From NCBI RefSeq assembly GCF_009769165.1, contig NZ_CP043476.1, forward strand, positions 2,487,001 to 2,551,000: a DNA stretch of 64,000 nucleotides. The letters run 5' to 3'. Shown piece after piece: positions 1-9,220 of this stretch. This stretch comes from Xanthomonas hyacinthi. Lineage in GTDB: Bacteria > Pseudomonadota > Gammaproteobacteria > Xanthomonadales > Xanthomonadaceae. Each line of letters opens with the position of its first letter. The stretch's first letter is position 1. The translations under genes and the position numbers were made by a program. A model generated the notes under the pieces. It worked only from the letters and a program-made list of their open reading frames with translations, made no database searches and was not told the origin of the DNA.

Positions 1-2471
1 GCGGCCAGCCGGCCCCGCGCGGGCAACGCCTGGATGCGACCGTGACCACGCGCAGCCGCCTGCACACGCCGGCGCAGTTCGGCGCGATCGTGCTCAAGAG
101 CGGTCCCGGCGGCGCGGCGGTGCACCTGTCCGACGTGGCCAGGATCGGCCTGGGCCCGGAAACCTACGACAGCATCACCCGCTTCAACGGCAAGCCGTCG
201 GCCTCGCTCGGCATCGAGCTGAACGCCGACGCCAACGCGGTGGAAACGTCCAGGGCGATCGACGCGCGCCTGCAGGAGCTCAAGCAGTACTGGCCGCACG
301 GCTACACCTACCACATCGCCTTCAGCACCACGCCGTTCGTGACCACCTCGATCAAGGAAGTGGTCATCACCCTGATCGAAGCGGTGCTGCTGGTGGTGGC
401 GGTGATGTACCTGTTCCTGCAGAACTGGCGCGCCACGCTGGTCCCGACCATCGCCGTGCCGGTGGTGCTGATGGGCACCTTCGGCGTGCTGGCCGCGTTC
501 GGCTACTCGATCAACACCCTGACCATGTTCGCGATGGTGCTGGCGATCGGCCTGCTGGTGGACGACGCCATCGTGGTGGTGGAGAACGTGGAGCGGGTGA
601 TGAGCCAGGAAGGGCTGCCGCCGAAGGAGGCGACGCTGCGCTCGATGCAGCAGATCGGCGGCGCGCTGGTCGGCATCGTGCTGGTGCTGACCGCGGTGTT
701 CGTGCCGATGGCCTTCTTCAACGGCGTCACCGGGGTCATCTACCGGCAGTTCTCGATCACCATCGCCGCCTCGATGATCCTGTCGGTGCTGGTGGCGATG
801 ACCCTGACCCCGGCGCTGTGCGTCACCATCCTCAAGCCGCTGCACCAGGGCGAGGCGCCGATCGGCTCGCACGGCCGCCTCGGCTGGTTCTTCGTCTGGT
901 TCAACACGCGCTTCCGCCAGCTGTCCGAGCGCTACCGCGCAATGGTCGAGCGGGTGCTGGGCCGGCGCGCGCTGAGCCTGCTCGCCTACGCGCTGCTGCT
1001 GGTCGTCACCGGCGTGCTGCTGTGGCGCCTGCCCGGCGCGTTCCTGCCCGACGAGGACGAGGGCATGCTCAACGTGCTGGTCAAGCTGCCGGCCGGCTCC
1101 ACCCTGGAGCAGACCATGGCGGTGACCGACCGCCTGACCAAGGCCGCGCTGCACGAGCCGGGCGTGCGCTCGGTGCTGTCCTCGGCCGGCTTCAGCGTGA
1201 CCGGCGCCGGCCAGAACGTCGGCATGGCCTTCGTCCGCCTCAAGGACTGGGACGACCGCGAAGACGATGCCGACACCATCGCCGCGCATCTCAACAAGGC
1301 CTTGGCCGACGTGCCCGACGCGGAGCTGTTCGTGACCTCGCCGCCGGCCATCAGCGGCCTCGGCGACGCCTCCGGCTTCACCTTCGAACTGATGGACTAC
1401 GAAGGCGCCGGCCACGCCGCCCTGGTGAACGCGCGCGACACGCTGCTGCGCCTGGCCGGGCATGATCCCAAGCTGCGCGACGTGCGCTACGCCAGCCTGG
1501 AGGACGCGCCGGTCTATGCGGTCAAGATCGACGACGACAAGGCGCAAGCGCAGGGCGTGGACCCGGGCGACATCAACGCCACGCTCAACAGCGCGCTCGG
1601 CGGCGACTTCGTCAACAACTTCATCTACAAGGGTCGGATCAAGAAGGTGTACGTGCAGGGTGACGCCGAGGCGCGCATGGCACCGCAGGATCTGCAGCGC
1701 TGGACGGTGCGCAACGCCGGCGGCGACATGGTGCCGATGTCCGCCTTCACCACCTCGCACTGGACCAGCGCGCCGGCCGCGCTGGAGCGCTACAACGGCG
1801 TGTCGGCGATGGAACTCACCGGCCAGGCGGTGGCGGGCGTCAGCTCCGGCGCGGCGATGGACGCCATGGCCGAACTGAGCAAGCAGTTGCCGCATGGCTT
1901 CGGCTATGCGTGGTCGGACATGGCCTACCAGGAGAAGCTGTCGGCCAACCAGGCGCCGGCGCTGTACGCGATCTCGCTGCTGTTCGTGTTCCTGTGCCTG
2001 GTGGCGCTGTACGAAAGCTGGACGATCCCGTTCGCGGTGATGCTGGCGGTGCCGGTGGGCGTGTTCGGCGCGGCGCTGCTGATGACCGTGCGCGGCCTGC
2101 AGAACGACGTGTATTTCCAGGTCGGCCTGCTGACCACGGTCGGCCTGGCGGCCAAGAACGGCATCCTGATCGTCGAGTTCGCGCGCGAGCTGGAACATCG
2201 CGGCGAACCCCTGCTGGCGGCCACCCTGCATGCGGTGCAGATGCGCCTGCGGCCGATCCTGATGACCTCGCTGGCATTCCTGCTCGGCGTGCTGCCGCTG
2301 GTGTTCAGTCACGGTGCCGGCTCGGCCGCGCGCCACTCGCTGGGCACCGGCGTCACCGGCGGCACGCTGGCCTCGATCACCCTGGGCCTGTTCTTCGTGC
2401 CCTTGTTCTACGTCATCGTGCGCAGCGTGGTTCCCGGGCATGCGCGTCTGCCGCAGGAGGCCACGCCATGA
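1..2471 (+). CDS. RND multidrug efflux permease (AcrB/MexB type), 5' partial
   Basis: Inner-membrane proton-driven drug exporter of the hydrophobe/amphiphile efflux family. The reading frame is open from base 3 at the window edge, so the true start lies outside. The 822 residues visible match AcrB from roughly residue 225 onward. The proton-relay signatures are present: GLLVDDAIVVVENV in TM4 (paired Asp) and TVGLAAKNGILIVEFA in TM10 (Lys). Large periplasmic loops follow TM1-6 and TM7-12 as usual. The stop overlaps the ATG of the outer-membrane component by four bases (ATGA), which indicates translational coupling; the periplasmic adaptor is presumably upstream of the window. The GTG-initiated frame from base 42 is only an internal start. 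Confidence 0.95.
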   Translation, partial: GQPAPRGQRLDATVTTRSRLHTPAQFGAIVLKSGPGGAAVHLSDVARIGLGPETYDSITRFNGKPSASLGIELNADANAVETSRAIDARLQELKQYWPHGYTYHIAFSTTPFVTTSIKEVVITLIEAVLLVVAVMYLFLQNWRATLVPTIAVPVVLMGTFGVLAAFGYSINTLTMFAMVLAIGLLVDDAIVVVENVERVMSQEGLPPKEATLRSMQQIGGALVGIVLVLTAVFVPMAFFNGVTGVIYRQFSITIAASMILSVLVAMTLTPALCVTILKPLHQGEAPIGSHGRLGWFFVWFNTRFRQLSERYRAMVERVLGRRALSLLAYALLLVVTGVLLWRLPGAFLPDEDEGMLNVLVKLPAGSTLEQTMAVTDRLTKAALHEPGVRSVLSSAGFSVTGAGQNVGMAFVRLKDWDDREDDADTIAAHLNKALADVPDAELFVTSPPAISGLGDASGFTFELMDYEGAGHAALVNARDTLLRLAGHDPKLRDVRYASLEDAPVYAVKIDDDKAQAQGVDPGDINATLNSALGGDFVNNFIYKGRIKKVYVQGDAEARMAPQDLQRWTVRNAGGDMVPMSAFTTSHWTSAPAALERYNGVSAMELTGQAVAGVSSGAAMDAMAELSKQLPHGFGYAWSDMAYQEKLSANQAPALYAISLLFVFLCLVALYESWTIPFAVMLAVPVGVFGAALLMTVRGLQNDVYFQVGLLTTVGLAAKNGILIVEFARELEHRGEPLLAATLHAVQMRLRPILMTSLAFLLGVLPLVFSHGAGSAARHSLGTGVTGGTLASITLGLFFVPLFYVIVRSVVPGHARLPQEATP

Positions 2472-3913
2472 GTGCGCGTTCGCTGCGCCTGCTGGCCGCG
2501 GCCTGCTGCGCGGCGCTGGCCGCGTGCAGCATGGCCCCGCACTACGCGCGCCCGGCGGCGCCGGTGCCGCTGCAGTTCGGCAACGCGGGCACCGCCGCGC
2601 CCGGCGCCGACAGCGCCGCACCGGCGCTGCCGGACTGGCGCGCGGTATTCCTGGATCCGCGCCTGCGCCAGGTCATCGCCCTGGGCCTGGACAACAACCG
2701 CGACCTGCGCGTGGCCATGCTCGATATCGACAAGGCGCGCGCGCAGTACCGGATCCAGCGCGCCGCGCTGGCGCCGACGCTGGATGCCAATGCCAGCAGC
2801 AGCCGCCAGCGGACCAGCGCCAGCGCCAGCGACACCGGGCAGGCGCAGATCGGCAGCAGCGACACCCTGCAGGTCGGCATCAGCAGCTGGGAGCTGGACC
2901 TGTTCGGTCGCGTACGCAGCCTGAAGAACGAGGCGCTGGAAACCTGGCTGGCCAGTGCCGAAACCCAGCGCAGCGTGCGCCTGAGCCTGATCGGCCAGAT
3001 CGCCGACGACTGGCTCGCGGTCGGCGCCGACCAGCAACTGCTGGCCCTGGCGCAGCAGACCCTGGACAGCCAGGAGCAGACGCTCAGGCGCAGCCGTGCC
3101 CAGCACGACAACGGCATCGGCTCCGGCCTGGACCTGGCGCAGATCCAGAGCAGTGTGGAAGCGGCCCGCGTCGACGTGGCGCGCGATGCCACCCAGCTCG
3201 CGCAGGCCCGCGACGCGCTGCAACTGGTGGTCGGCGCGCCGGTGGACGCGGCGCTGCTGGCCGGCGCCGATGCGGTCGACGGCAGCGTGGCGCTGGCGCC
3301 GGTGCCGGCGCGGTTGGATGCCGCGGTGCTGCTGCAACGCCCCGACGTGCTCGCCGCCGAACATGCGCTGAAGGCGGCCAACGCCGACATCGGCGCCGCC
3401 CGCGCGGCGTTCTTCCCGACCGTGACCCTGACCGCGTCCACCGGGCGCAGCAGCGATGCGCTGTCCACGCTGTTCGCGGCCGGCGCGCGGACCTGGTCGT
3501 TCGTGCCCAACCTCACCGCGCCGATCTTCCACGCCGGTGCGCTGAAGGCCTCGCTGGACGTCTCCAGGATCGGCAAGAACATCGCCGTGGCGCAATACGA
3601 GAAGGCCATCCAGAGCGCCTTCAGCGATGTCGCCGATGCGCTGGCGCAGCGCGATCACCTCGACGCGCAGCTGAGCGCGCAACGGGCGCTGGTGGACGCG
3701 GTGCGGCGCAGCCACGCGCTGGCCGAAGCGCGCTACCGCGCCGGCGTGGACGACTATCTGCAGGTGCTGGACGCGCAGCGTTCGCTGTACGCCGCGCAGC
3801 AGGACCTGATCGGCTTGCGCCTGCAGGACGACAGCAACCGGGTCGCGCTGTACACCGTGCTGGGCGGCGGCGCGGATGCGAGCGCGGCGAGTCCTGCCGC
3901 GGCGCGCCGATGA
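2468..3913 (+). CDS. Outer-membrane efflux lipoprotein (OprM/NodT family)
   Basis: Outer-membrane channel of the tripartite RND pump encoded just upstream. 481 residues. The N-terminus is a lipoprotein signal (MSARSLRLLAAACCAALAAC, lipobox LAAC), so Cys20 would be acylated. Two TolC-type repeats follow: the first covers the middle (SWELDLFGRVRSLKNEALE), the second contains QRPDVLAAEHALKAANADIG and the C-terminal YRAGVDDYLQVLDAQRSLY, both diagnostic for the NodT family. The start was chosen because it overlaps the permease stop and is followed at once by the signal peptide; longer same-frame extensions run through the permease gene. An operon with the permease is almost certain; the drugs transported cannot be told from sequence. 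Confidence 0.95.
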   Translation: MSARSLRLLAAACCAALAACSMAPHYARPAAPVPLQFGNAGTAAPGADSAAPALPDWRAVFLDPRLRQVIALGLDNNRDLRVAMLDIDKARAQYRIQRAALAPTLDANASSSRQRTSASASDTGQAQIGSSDTLQVGISSWELDLFGRVRSLKNEALETWLASAETQRSVRLSLIGQIADDWLAVGADQQLLALAQQTLDSQEQTLRRSRAQHDNGIGSGLDLAQIQSSVEAARVDVARDATQLAQARDALQLVVGAPVDAALLAGADAVDGSVALAPVPARLDAAVLLQRPDVLAAEHALKAANADIGAARAAFFPTVTLTASTGRSSDALSTLFAAGARTWSFVPNLTAPIFHAGALKASLDVSRIGKNIAVAQYEKAIQSAFSDVADALAQRDHLDAQLSAQRALVDAVRRSHALAEARYRAGVDDYLQVLDAQRSLYAAQQDLIGLRLQDDSNRVALYTVLGGGADASAASPAAARR

Positions 3914-3953
3914 GCGCCGCGGTCGGCACATTCTCGATCCAGCCGACGCCGCC

Positions 3954-3981
3954 TGTGGGAGCGACTGCAGTGGCTCCGACA
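3954..3981. repeat. Dispersed intergenic palindrome, copy 1
   Basis: TGTGGGAGCGACTGCAGTGG followed by CTCCGACA forms an imperfect palindrome between the convergent efflux and mnmG genes. The same family recurs at 9441, 11650, 42852, 42947 and inside the coding sequence at 58285. Confidence 0.6.
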
Positions 3982-4091
3982 AAGCTGCGCCCGATGTCGC
4001 GCCGCGCCTCCAGCACGGCGGCGCGCTTGTCCGCCGCGAGCGGGTGGATGTCCATGCCGGTCGACCCGGCAGGGTGCCGCCGCGGCGCCGC

Positions 4092-5981
4092 TCACGCCAC
4101 CCGGCTGCGCCGCGCGCGCTCCAGGTGCACCAGCAGCAGCGAGATCGCCGCCGGGGTCATGCCGGGAATGCGCTGCGCCTGGCCCACGCTCTGCGGGCGC
4201 ACGCGCTGCAGCTTCTGCTGCACTTCGGCCGACAGCCCGCGCACCTGCGCGTAGTCGAACGCCTCGGCAATCGGCGTGTCCTCGTGGCGCTGCTGGCGCG
4301 CGATCTCCTCGCGCTGGCGGTCCAGGTAGCCGGCGTACTTGATGCCGATCTCGACCTGTTCGGCGACCTGCGTGTCGTCCACGCCCGGACCCAGCGACGG
4401 CACCCGCATCAGCGCGGCGTAGTCCAGTTCCGGGCGCTTGATCAGGTCGAGCACGGTGGTCTCGCGGCTGACCGCCACGCCCAGCGTCGCGGCGACCTCG
4501 CGGCCCAGCGCATTGCCCGGCGTGGCCCACAGCGCGCGCAGCCGCTGGTTCTCCCGCGCCACCGCTTCCTGCTTGGCCTGGAAGCGCGCCCAGCGCGCCT
4601 CCCCGACCAGGCCCAGTTCACGGCCGATGCCGGTCAGGCGCGCGTCGGCGTTGTCCTCGCGCAGCTGCAGCCGGTATTCGGCGCGGCTGGTGAACATGCG
4701 GTACGGCTCGGTGGTGCCGTGGGTGATCAGGTCGTCGATCAGCACGCCGATGTAGGCCTGGTCGCGGCGCGGCGACCACGGCTCCAGCCCGCGCACCTGG
4801 CGCGCGGCGTTGAGCCCGGCGATCAGGCCCTGCGCGGCGGCCTCCTCGTAGCCGGTGGTGCCGTTGATCTGGCCGGCGAAGAACAGCCCGGGCATCGCCT
4901 TGGTCTCCAGCGAGGCCTTCAGCCCGCGCGGGTCGAAGAAGTCGTATTCGATCGCGTAGCCGGGGCGGGTGATGTGGGCGCGCTCGAAGCCGCGGATCGA
5001 CCGCACCAGCTCCAGCTGCACGTCGAACGGCAGCGAGGTGGAGATGCCGTTGGGATAGATCTCGGCCACGTCCAGGCCTTCGGGTTCGACGAAGATCTGG
5101 TGGCTGGGCTTCTCGGCGAAGCGCACCACCTTGTCCTCGATCGAGGGGCAGTAGCGCGGGCCGATGCCCTCGATCTGGCCGGTGTACAGCGGCGAGCGGT
5201 CCAGCGCGCCGCGGATGATGGCATGGGTGCGCTCGGTGGTATGGGTGATCCAGCACGCCACCTGGCGCGGATGCTCGGCGATCGCGCCCATGAACGACAT
5301 CACCGGCAGCGGATCGTCGCCGGGCTGCTCCTGCATCGCCGCATAGTCCAGGCTGCGCCCGTCGATGCGCGGCGGGGTGCCGGTCTTGAGCCGGTCCACG
5401 CCGAAGCGGCCGTCGCGCAGCGTCTGCGCCAGCGCGGTGGCCGGCGGGTCGCCGGCGCGGCCGCCGGCGTACTGGGTCTGGCCGATGTGGATCTTGCCGG
5501 CCAGGAAGGTGCCGGCGGTCAGCACCACCGCCGCGGCCTCGAAGCGCAGGCCGGTCTGGGTGATGGCGCCGCGCACGCACTCGCCGTCCACGATCAGCGC
5601 ATCCACCGCGGCCTGGAACAGGGTCAGGTTCGGCTGCGTCTCGACCAGGCGCCGGATCGCGCTGCGGTACAGGCTGCGGTCGGCCTGGCAGCGGGTGGCG
5701 CGCACCGCCGGGCCCTTGGAGGCGTTGAGCGTGCGCCACTGGATCCCGGCCAGGTCGGCGGCATGCGCCATCGCCCCGCCCAGCGCATCGATCTCCTTGA
5801 CCAGGTGGCCCTTGCCGATGCCGCCGATGGCCGGGTTGCAGCTCATCGCACCCACCGTCTCCACGTTGTGGGTCAGCAGCAGGGTGCGCGCGCCGGCGCG
5901 CGCGGAGGCCAGCGCGGCCTCGGTGCCGGCGTGGCCGCCGCCGATCACGATGACGTCGTAGCGGTAGAAGGAATCGCGCAT
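4092..5981 (-). CDS. mnmG: tRNA uridine-5-carboxymethylaminomethyl modification enzyme MnmG
   Basis: FAD-dependent enzyme that, with MnmE, adds the carboxymethylaminomethyl group to the wobble U34 of several tRNAs. 629 residues, the usual length. The N-terminal Rossmann motif for FAD is visible ([20 protein letters not shown]), followed by the family signature [20 protein letters not shown], the second signature [20 protein letters not shown], and the C-terminal region [20 protein letters not shown] that binds tRNA/MnmE. The start is ATG at 5981. The gene stands alone: its downstream neighbour is convergent and upstream lies a candidate sRNA transcribed the other way. No mnmE or rsmG is adjacent. 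Family assignment is secure. Confidence 0.98.
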   Translation of the reverse strand: MRDSFYRYDVIVIGGGHAGTEAALASARAGARTLLLTHNVETVGAMSCNPAIGGIGKGHLVKEIDALGGAMAHAADLAGIQWRTLNASKGPAVRATRCQADRSLYRSAIRRLVETQPNLTLFQAAVDALIVDGECVRGAITQTGLRFEAAAVVLTAGTFLAGKIHIGQTQYAGGRAGDPPATALAQTLRDGRFGVDRLKTGTPPRIDGRSLDYAAMQEQPGDDPLPVMSFMGAIAEHPRQVACWITHTTERTHAIIRGALDRSPLYTGQIEGIGPRYCPSIEDKVVRFAEKPSHQIFVEPEGLDVAEIYPNGISTSLPFDVQLELVRSIRGFERAHITRPGYAIEYDFFDPRGLKASLETKAMPGLFFAGQINGTTGYEEAAAQGLIAGLNAARQVRGLEPWSPRRDQAYIGVLIDDLITHGTTEPYRMFTSRAEYRLQLREDNADARLTGIGRELGLVGEARWARFQAKQEAVARENQRLRALWATPGNALGREVAATLGVAVSRETTVLDLIKRPELDYAALMRVPSLGPGVDDTQVAEQVEIGIKYAGYLDRQREEIARQQRHEDTPIAEAFDYAQVRGLSAEVQQKLQRVRPQSVGQAQRIPGMTPAAISLLLVHLERARRSRVA

Positions 5982-6120
5982 CGGGGACTCGTCAGCCGGG
6001 CCGCGGGGACCGGAATGGGGCGCTCGCGGGGCCGCGCGCGCCGGGAAACAGAAATTTTAGCGGTTGCATCACATGTTTGCGGTTCAGCACTAAAGTTGGC
6101 ATGCAGTCTGCTGATAACCC

Positions 6121-6237
6121 TATTGCACCCAACGTGGCAGTGCATCAGGGGCGCACGACTGGAATTGGAACAGGGGCCAGTCACGCGCATGTTGGGGGAG
6201 CTGGGGCCGGTAGTCGGGGGACTGCCGGCCTTTTTTT
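6121..6237 (+). ncRNA. Candidate small RNA with G-rich hairpin loops
   Basis: A stretch of about 117 nt without a plausible gene, divergent from mnmG and ending in a strong intrinsic terminator. Three stem-loops can be read: GTGC/GCAC around ATCAGGGGC (6140-6156), GACTGG/CCAGTC around AATTGGAACAGGGG (6157-6182), and the terminator stem with loop CGGGGG. Each loop exposes a run of four or five G, and TTGGGGGAG lies between the second and third. TTGGCA at 6096-6101 could be a -35, but no convincing -10 was found, so the 5' end is a guess. It could also be a leader or an unannotated attenuator. Support is purely structural. Confidence 0.5.
6205..6237 (+). terminator. Rho-independent terminator of the candidate sRNA
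   Basis: GGCCGGTAGT / ACTGCCGGCC form a 10-bp stem (one G-T pair) with loop CGGGGG, followed by seven T. The T-run is on the plus strand only, so it ends a plus-strand transcript that no protein gene explains. Confidence 0.75.
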
Positions 6238-6283
6238 GCCTGCGTTCCGGGCCGTGCCCCAACAAGCGCAAGGCCCCGAACGC

Positions 6284-6316
6284 GAAAAGCCCCGGCGAGC
6301 CGGGGCTTTTCGTTTT
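6284..6316. terminator. Bidirectional terminator hairpin
   Basis: GAAAAGCCCCGGC-GAG-CCGGGGCTTTTC, then GTTTT. The A/T flanks allow function in both directions; it could end the lipoprotein transcript arriving from the right and any read-through of the sRNA from the left. Confidence 0.75.
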
Positions 6317-6492
6317 AGGCGCCGACGCCCGACAGGGCCAGAACAGGGGGGATCCAGATTTCCCTGTCGGACATCGACATAGACGGTAGGGCGATGACGG
6401 TAGGCCGATCCCTTCGGGTCATAAAGCGACGCAGGCGGTCACCCCGTACGGCGTAGAGTGCGTCTTATGCCTGCGTGAAATCAAGCTTTTTC

Positions 6493-7011
6493 TTAGGGCT
6501 CTAGTGTGCGCTTGGTCCCATAGCTGCGCCCCAAATTGCCGGGCCGGGGCGCGGCCGGACGCGACTGCATCGACTGCGGCCGCGGACCGGCGTTGGCGGC
6601 ATCGGGACGGCGCAGCCGGTCCATGTCGCGCCACGGCGACTTGACCCGGTCGCGACCGCCGATGGCCGGCGGCGGCGGGCGGCCGTTGGCGTCGGGCCGC
6701 GGCGGCGGCGGGCGATGCCGCGGCGGACCGTAATAATCGCGGTAGTAGTACGGGCCGCCGTAGCCGTAGTAACCGTAGTCGCCATAGCCATAGCCGTAGT
6801 CGCCATAGCCATAGCCGTAGTCGCCGGCGCCGTAGCCGTAGGGCGCGGCGCTGTACGGCGCGTAGTAGCCGTCGGAATAGCCGGCCGGATAGCGGTACTC
6901 GACCGATGGGGCGCCGCGGTAGTAGCCGCCGCCGTTGTCGGCGTAGTCGTAGGTGGCGCAGCCGCTCAGCGTGACCAGCAGTCCTGCGGCCCAGATCAGG
7001 CGCATGTTCAT
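6493..7011 (-). CDS. Tyr/Gly-repeat lipoprotein, function unknown
   Basis: 172 residues. A lipoprotein signal is clear (MNMRLIWAAGLLVTLSGC, lipobox LSGC), so the mature protein is probably membrane-anchored. The mature part begins with a Tyr/Gly-rich low-complexity segment containing repeats of GDYGYGY, then a YYYRDYYGPPRHRPPPP block, then a Pro/Arg-rich basic tail. No enzyme motif is visible. The central repeat is encoded by near-identical 21-bp units (6775-6825). The Met at residue 3 could also be the start. It is monocistronic. Such Tyr/Gly-rich envelope proteins occur in many xanthomonads, but I cannot name a function. Confidence 0.75.
   Translation of the reverse strand: MNMRLIWAAGLLVTLSGCATYDYADNGGGYYRGAPSVEYRYPAGYSDGYYAPYSAAPYGYGAGDYGYGYGDYGYGYGDYGYYGYGGPYYYRDYYGPPRHRPPPPRPDANGRPPPPAIGGRDRVKSPWRDMDRLRRPDAANAGPRPQSMQSRPAAPRPGNLGRSYGTKRTLEP
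6775..6825. repeat. 21-bp tandem repeat within the lipoprotein gene
   Basis: Two identical units of GTAGTCGCCATAGCCATAGC+C (6775-6795 and 6796-6816) and a partial third unit. They encode successive GDYGYGY heptads and could change copy number by slippage without shifting the frame (21 is divisible by 3). Confidence 0.8.
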
Positions 7012-7175
7012 GGCGAATCCTCTCCCTGAGGCTGGCCGACAGGTTCGGCGTGTTGCATTGAATGCCCCCTTAACTCGCTTCGTCGTTGATTGAACGCTTG
7101 AGTCGCGTACAACGGTTGCGTTGCGCCGGTAGCCACGACAATGCCAGCCTGGGGCGATACGTTAACCTTTCACGC

Positions 7176-8135
7176 ATGTTCCCATCTTCACCGCCCGTTT
7201 TCGCCGATGTGACGGCCGCGGCCGCGCGGATCGCGCCGCACGCCCAGGCGACCCCGGTCCTGCGCTCGCAGGCGCTGGACGCGTTGGCCGGCGCGACCCT
7301 GCACTTCAAGGCCGAGCACCTGCAGCGCGGTGGCGCGTTCAAGTTCCGCGGCGCCTGCAATGCGGTGTGGGCGCTGAGCGAGGCGCAGGCCGCGCGCGGC
7401 GTGGTCACCCACTCCTCCGGCAACCACGGCGCGGCGCTGGCGCAGGCCGCGCAGACCCGCGGCATCGGCTGCCATGTGGTGGTGCCCGAGGGTGCGGTGG
7501 CGGCCAAGCTGGCCAATATCGCCCGCCACGGCGCCACGCTGTGGCGCTGCGCCGCCAGCATCGCCGCGCGCGAGGCGATGTGCGCGCGGGTGCAGCAGCG
7601 GACCGGCGCGACCCTGGTGCATCCGTATGCCGATCCGGCGGTGATCGCCGGCCAGGGCACCGCGGCGCTGGAGTTGCTCGGCGCCTGCGGCCCGCTCGAC
7701 CTGCTGGTGGTGCCGGTCGGCGGCGGCGGCCTGGCCGCCGGCAGCCGCCTGGCGCTGTCGGCGCTGGCGCCGCAGGCGCGCCTGCTGCTGGCCGAGCCGG
7801 CCGGCGCCGCCGATACCGCACGTTCGCTGGCGGCCGGCGCGCTGCGTGTGGACTTCGTCCCCGACACCGTTTGCGACGGCCTGCGCGGCACCCTGGGCGC
7901 GCCCAACTTCGCGCTGCTGCACGGCCAGGCCGAAGCGATCGTGGTTGGGGATGACGCGACCGTGGCGGCGATGCGGCTGCTGTGGCAGGTGCTCAAGCAG
8001 GTGGTGGAACCCTCCTCGGCGATCGCGCTGGCAGCGGTGCTGGCGCAGCCCGAGCGCTTCGCCGGGCGCCGGGTCGGGCTGATCCTGTCCGGCGGCAACG
8101 TCGACCTCGATGCCCTGCCGTGGGGCACGGCGTGA
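7176..8135 (+). CDS. PLP-dependent serine/threonine dehydratase or serine racemase-like enzyme
   Basis: 319-residue fold-type II PLP enzyme. The PLP lysine sits in the typical FKFRGACNAV motif, the substrate loop is THSSGNHGAALA, and the phosphate-binding glycine loop is VPVGGGGLAAG; the C-terminus ends in LSGGNVDLDAL as in threonine dehydratases and serine racemases. There is no C-terminal ACT regulatory domain, so it resembles a catabolic or racemase-type enzyme rather than biosynthetic IlvA. ATG at 7176 was chosen because the family N-terminus (FADVTAAAARIAPHAQATPV) starts directly after it; the longer frame upstream has no homology-like sequence. The stop overlaps the next gene by one base. 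Exact substrate (L-Ser, L-Thr, 3-hydroxyaspartate) is open. Confidence 0.88.
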   Translation: MFPSSPPVFADVTAAAARIAPHAQATPVLRSQALDALAGATLHFKAEHLQRGGAFKFRGACNAVWALSEAQAARGVVTHSSGNHGAALAQAAQTRGIGCHVVVPEGAVAAKLANIARHGATLWRCAASIAAREAMCARVQQRTGATLVHPYADPAVIAGQGTAALELLGACGPLDLLVVPVGGGGLAAGSRLALSALAPQARLLLAEPAGAADTARSLAAGALRVDFVPDTVCDGLRGTLGAPNFALLHGQAEAIVVGDDATVAAMRLLWQVLKQVVEPSSAIALAAVLAQPERFAGRRVGLILSGGNVDLDALPWGTA

Positions 8136-8740
8136 TGAAGGCGCGGCGACGCCGCGGCTGGCTCGGCTGGCTTGGCCGGCTGGGCGCGGTGCTGGGCCTG
8201 TGGCTGCTGGGCGTGGCGATCTACATCGTCTGGGTCGGCGACCGCGACCAGGCGGCGCCGGCCGACGCGATCATCGTGCTCGGTGCCGCCGCCTACGATG
8301 CCAAGCCCTCGCCGGTGTTCGAGGAGCGCATCCGCCACGGCCTGGACCTGTACCAGCGCGGTTATGCGCCGACCCTGATCTTCACCGGCGGCTTCGGCGG
8401 CAACGGCGCGCGCTTCGCCGAGTCGCAGGTGGCGCGCCGCTACGCGCTGCGCCACGACGTGCCGGCCGATGCGATCCTGATCGAGACCGTCTCGCGCACC
8501 ACCCGCCAGAACCTGATCCAGGCGCGCCAGCTGATGCGCAGCCATGGCCTGCACCGGGCGATCATCGTCAGCGATCCGCTGCACATGGCGCGCGCGCTGC
8601 GCCTGTGCCGCGAGCTGCAGATCGACGCGCTGGCGTCCTCGACCCCAAGCACCCGCTTCCGCAGCTTCCAGACCCGCTGGCGGTTCCTGCTGCAGGAGGT
8701 CTACTTCTTCCATCGCGACCTGCTGGTGCCCGGCGCCTGA
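8135..8740 (+). CDS. YdcF/SanA-like membrane protein (DUF218)
   Basis: 201 residues. One N-terminal membrane segment (about residues 8-32, WLGRLGAVLGLWLLGVAIYI) is followed by a DUF218 domain with the typical start DAIIVLGAAAY, the GGFGGNGARFAESQVARRYA segment and the VSDPLHMARAL motif. Members such as SanA, ElyC and YdcF act at the cell envelope, but their chemistry is poorly defined. The ATG overlaps the stop of the dehydratase gene (TGATG), so the two are probably co-transcribed, although no functional link is obvious. Confidence 0.85.
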   Translation: MKARRRRGWLGWLGRLGAVLGLWLLGVAIYIVWVGDRDQAAPADAIIVLGAAAYDAKPSPVFEERIRHGLDLYQRGYAPTLIFTGGFGGNGARFAESQVARRYALRHDVPADAILIETVSRTTRQNLIQARQLMRSHGLHRAIIVSDPLHMARALRLCRELQIDALASSTPSTRFRSFQTRWRFLLQEVYFFHRDLLVPGA

Positions 8741-8791
8741 ACCCGCCCGGCCGCCGTATCATGGGCGTCCGCATGGCATGAGGTGGTGGCG

Positions 8792-9220
8792 ATGAAGAGC
8801 GACGGGACCCGTGAGCAGGACCGTGCCATCGAGCTGGTGCTGTCCTACTACGACGCGTTCAACCGCGGCGACTGGGCGGCGATGCTCGACAAGCTCAGCG
8901 ACGACGTGGCGCACGACCTCAACCAGGGCGCGCGCGAGACCGGCAAGGACAGCTTCGCCGCGTTCCTGCAGCGGATGAATGCCAGCTACCGCGAGCAGCT
9001 GCGCGACATCGTGGTGCTGGGCGGGCAGGACGGCCGCCGCGCCGCCGCCGAATACGTGGTGCACGGCGAATACCACCACACCGACGCAGGCCTGCCGCCG
9101 GCGCGCGGGCAACCCTACGTGCTGCCCGGCGGGGCGTTCTTCGACATCCGCGACGGCAGGATCGCCCGGGTCAGCAACTACTACAACCTGCAGGACTGGA
9201 TCGACCAGGTGTCGGCCTGA
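8792..9220 (+). CDS. SnoaL-like / ketosteroid isomerase-related protein
   Basis: 142 residues with the cone-shaped SnoaL/NTF2 fold signature: an N-terminal helix ending in YYDAFNRGDWAAMLDKLSDD, a central segment of beta strands, and the C-terminal FFDIRDGRIARVSNYYNLQDWI. No catalytic residue can be assigned with confidence. The start was taken at the ATG following GTGGTGGCG; a GTG nine bases upstream is an alternative. It lies 51 bases after the DUF218 gene on the same strand and may share its transcript. Cytosolic; substrate unknown. Confidence 0.8.
   Translation: MKSDGTREQDRAIELVLSYYDAFNRGDWAAMLDKLSDDVAHDLNQGARETGKDSFAAFLQRMNASYREQLRDIVVLGGQDGRRAAAEYVVHGEYHHTDAGLPPARGQPYVLPGGAFFDIRDGRIARVSNYYNLQDWIDQVSA

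Noticed and set aside
1910..2467. Upstream extension of the efflux lipoprotein frame
   Set aside because: It runs through the permease gene; the signal peptide at 2468 marks the real start.
3876..6389. Long open frame on the plus strand across mnmG
   Set aside because: It is antisense to a full-length MnmG with all motifs; such frames arise from high GC at third positions.
7070..8713. Minus-strand frame of 547 codons over the dehydratase and DUF218 genes
   Set aside because: Low-complexity Arg/Ala/Gln-rich product, antisense to two well-supported genes.
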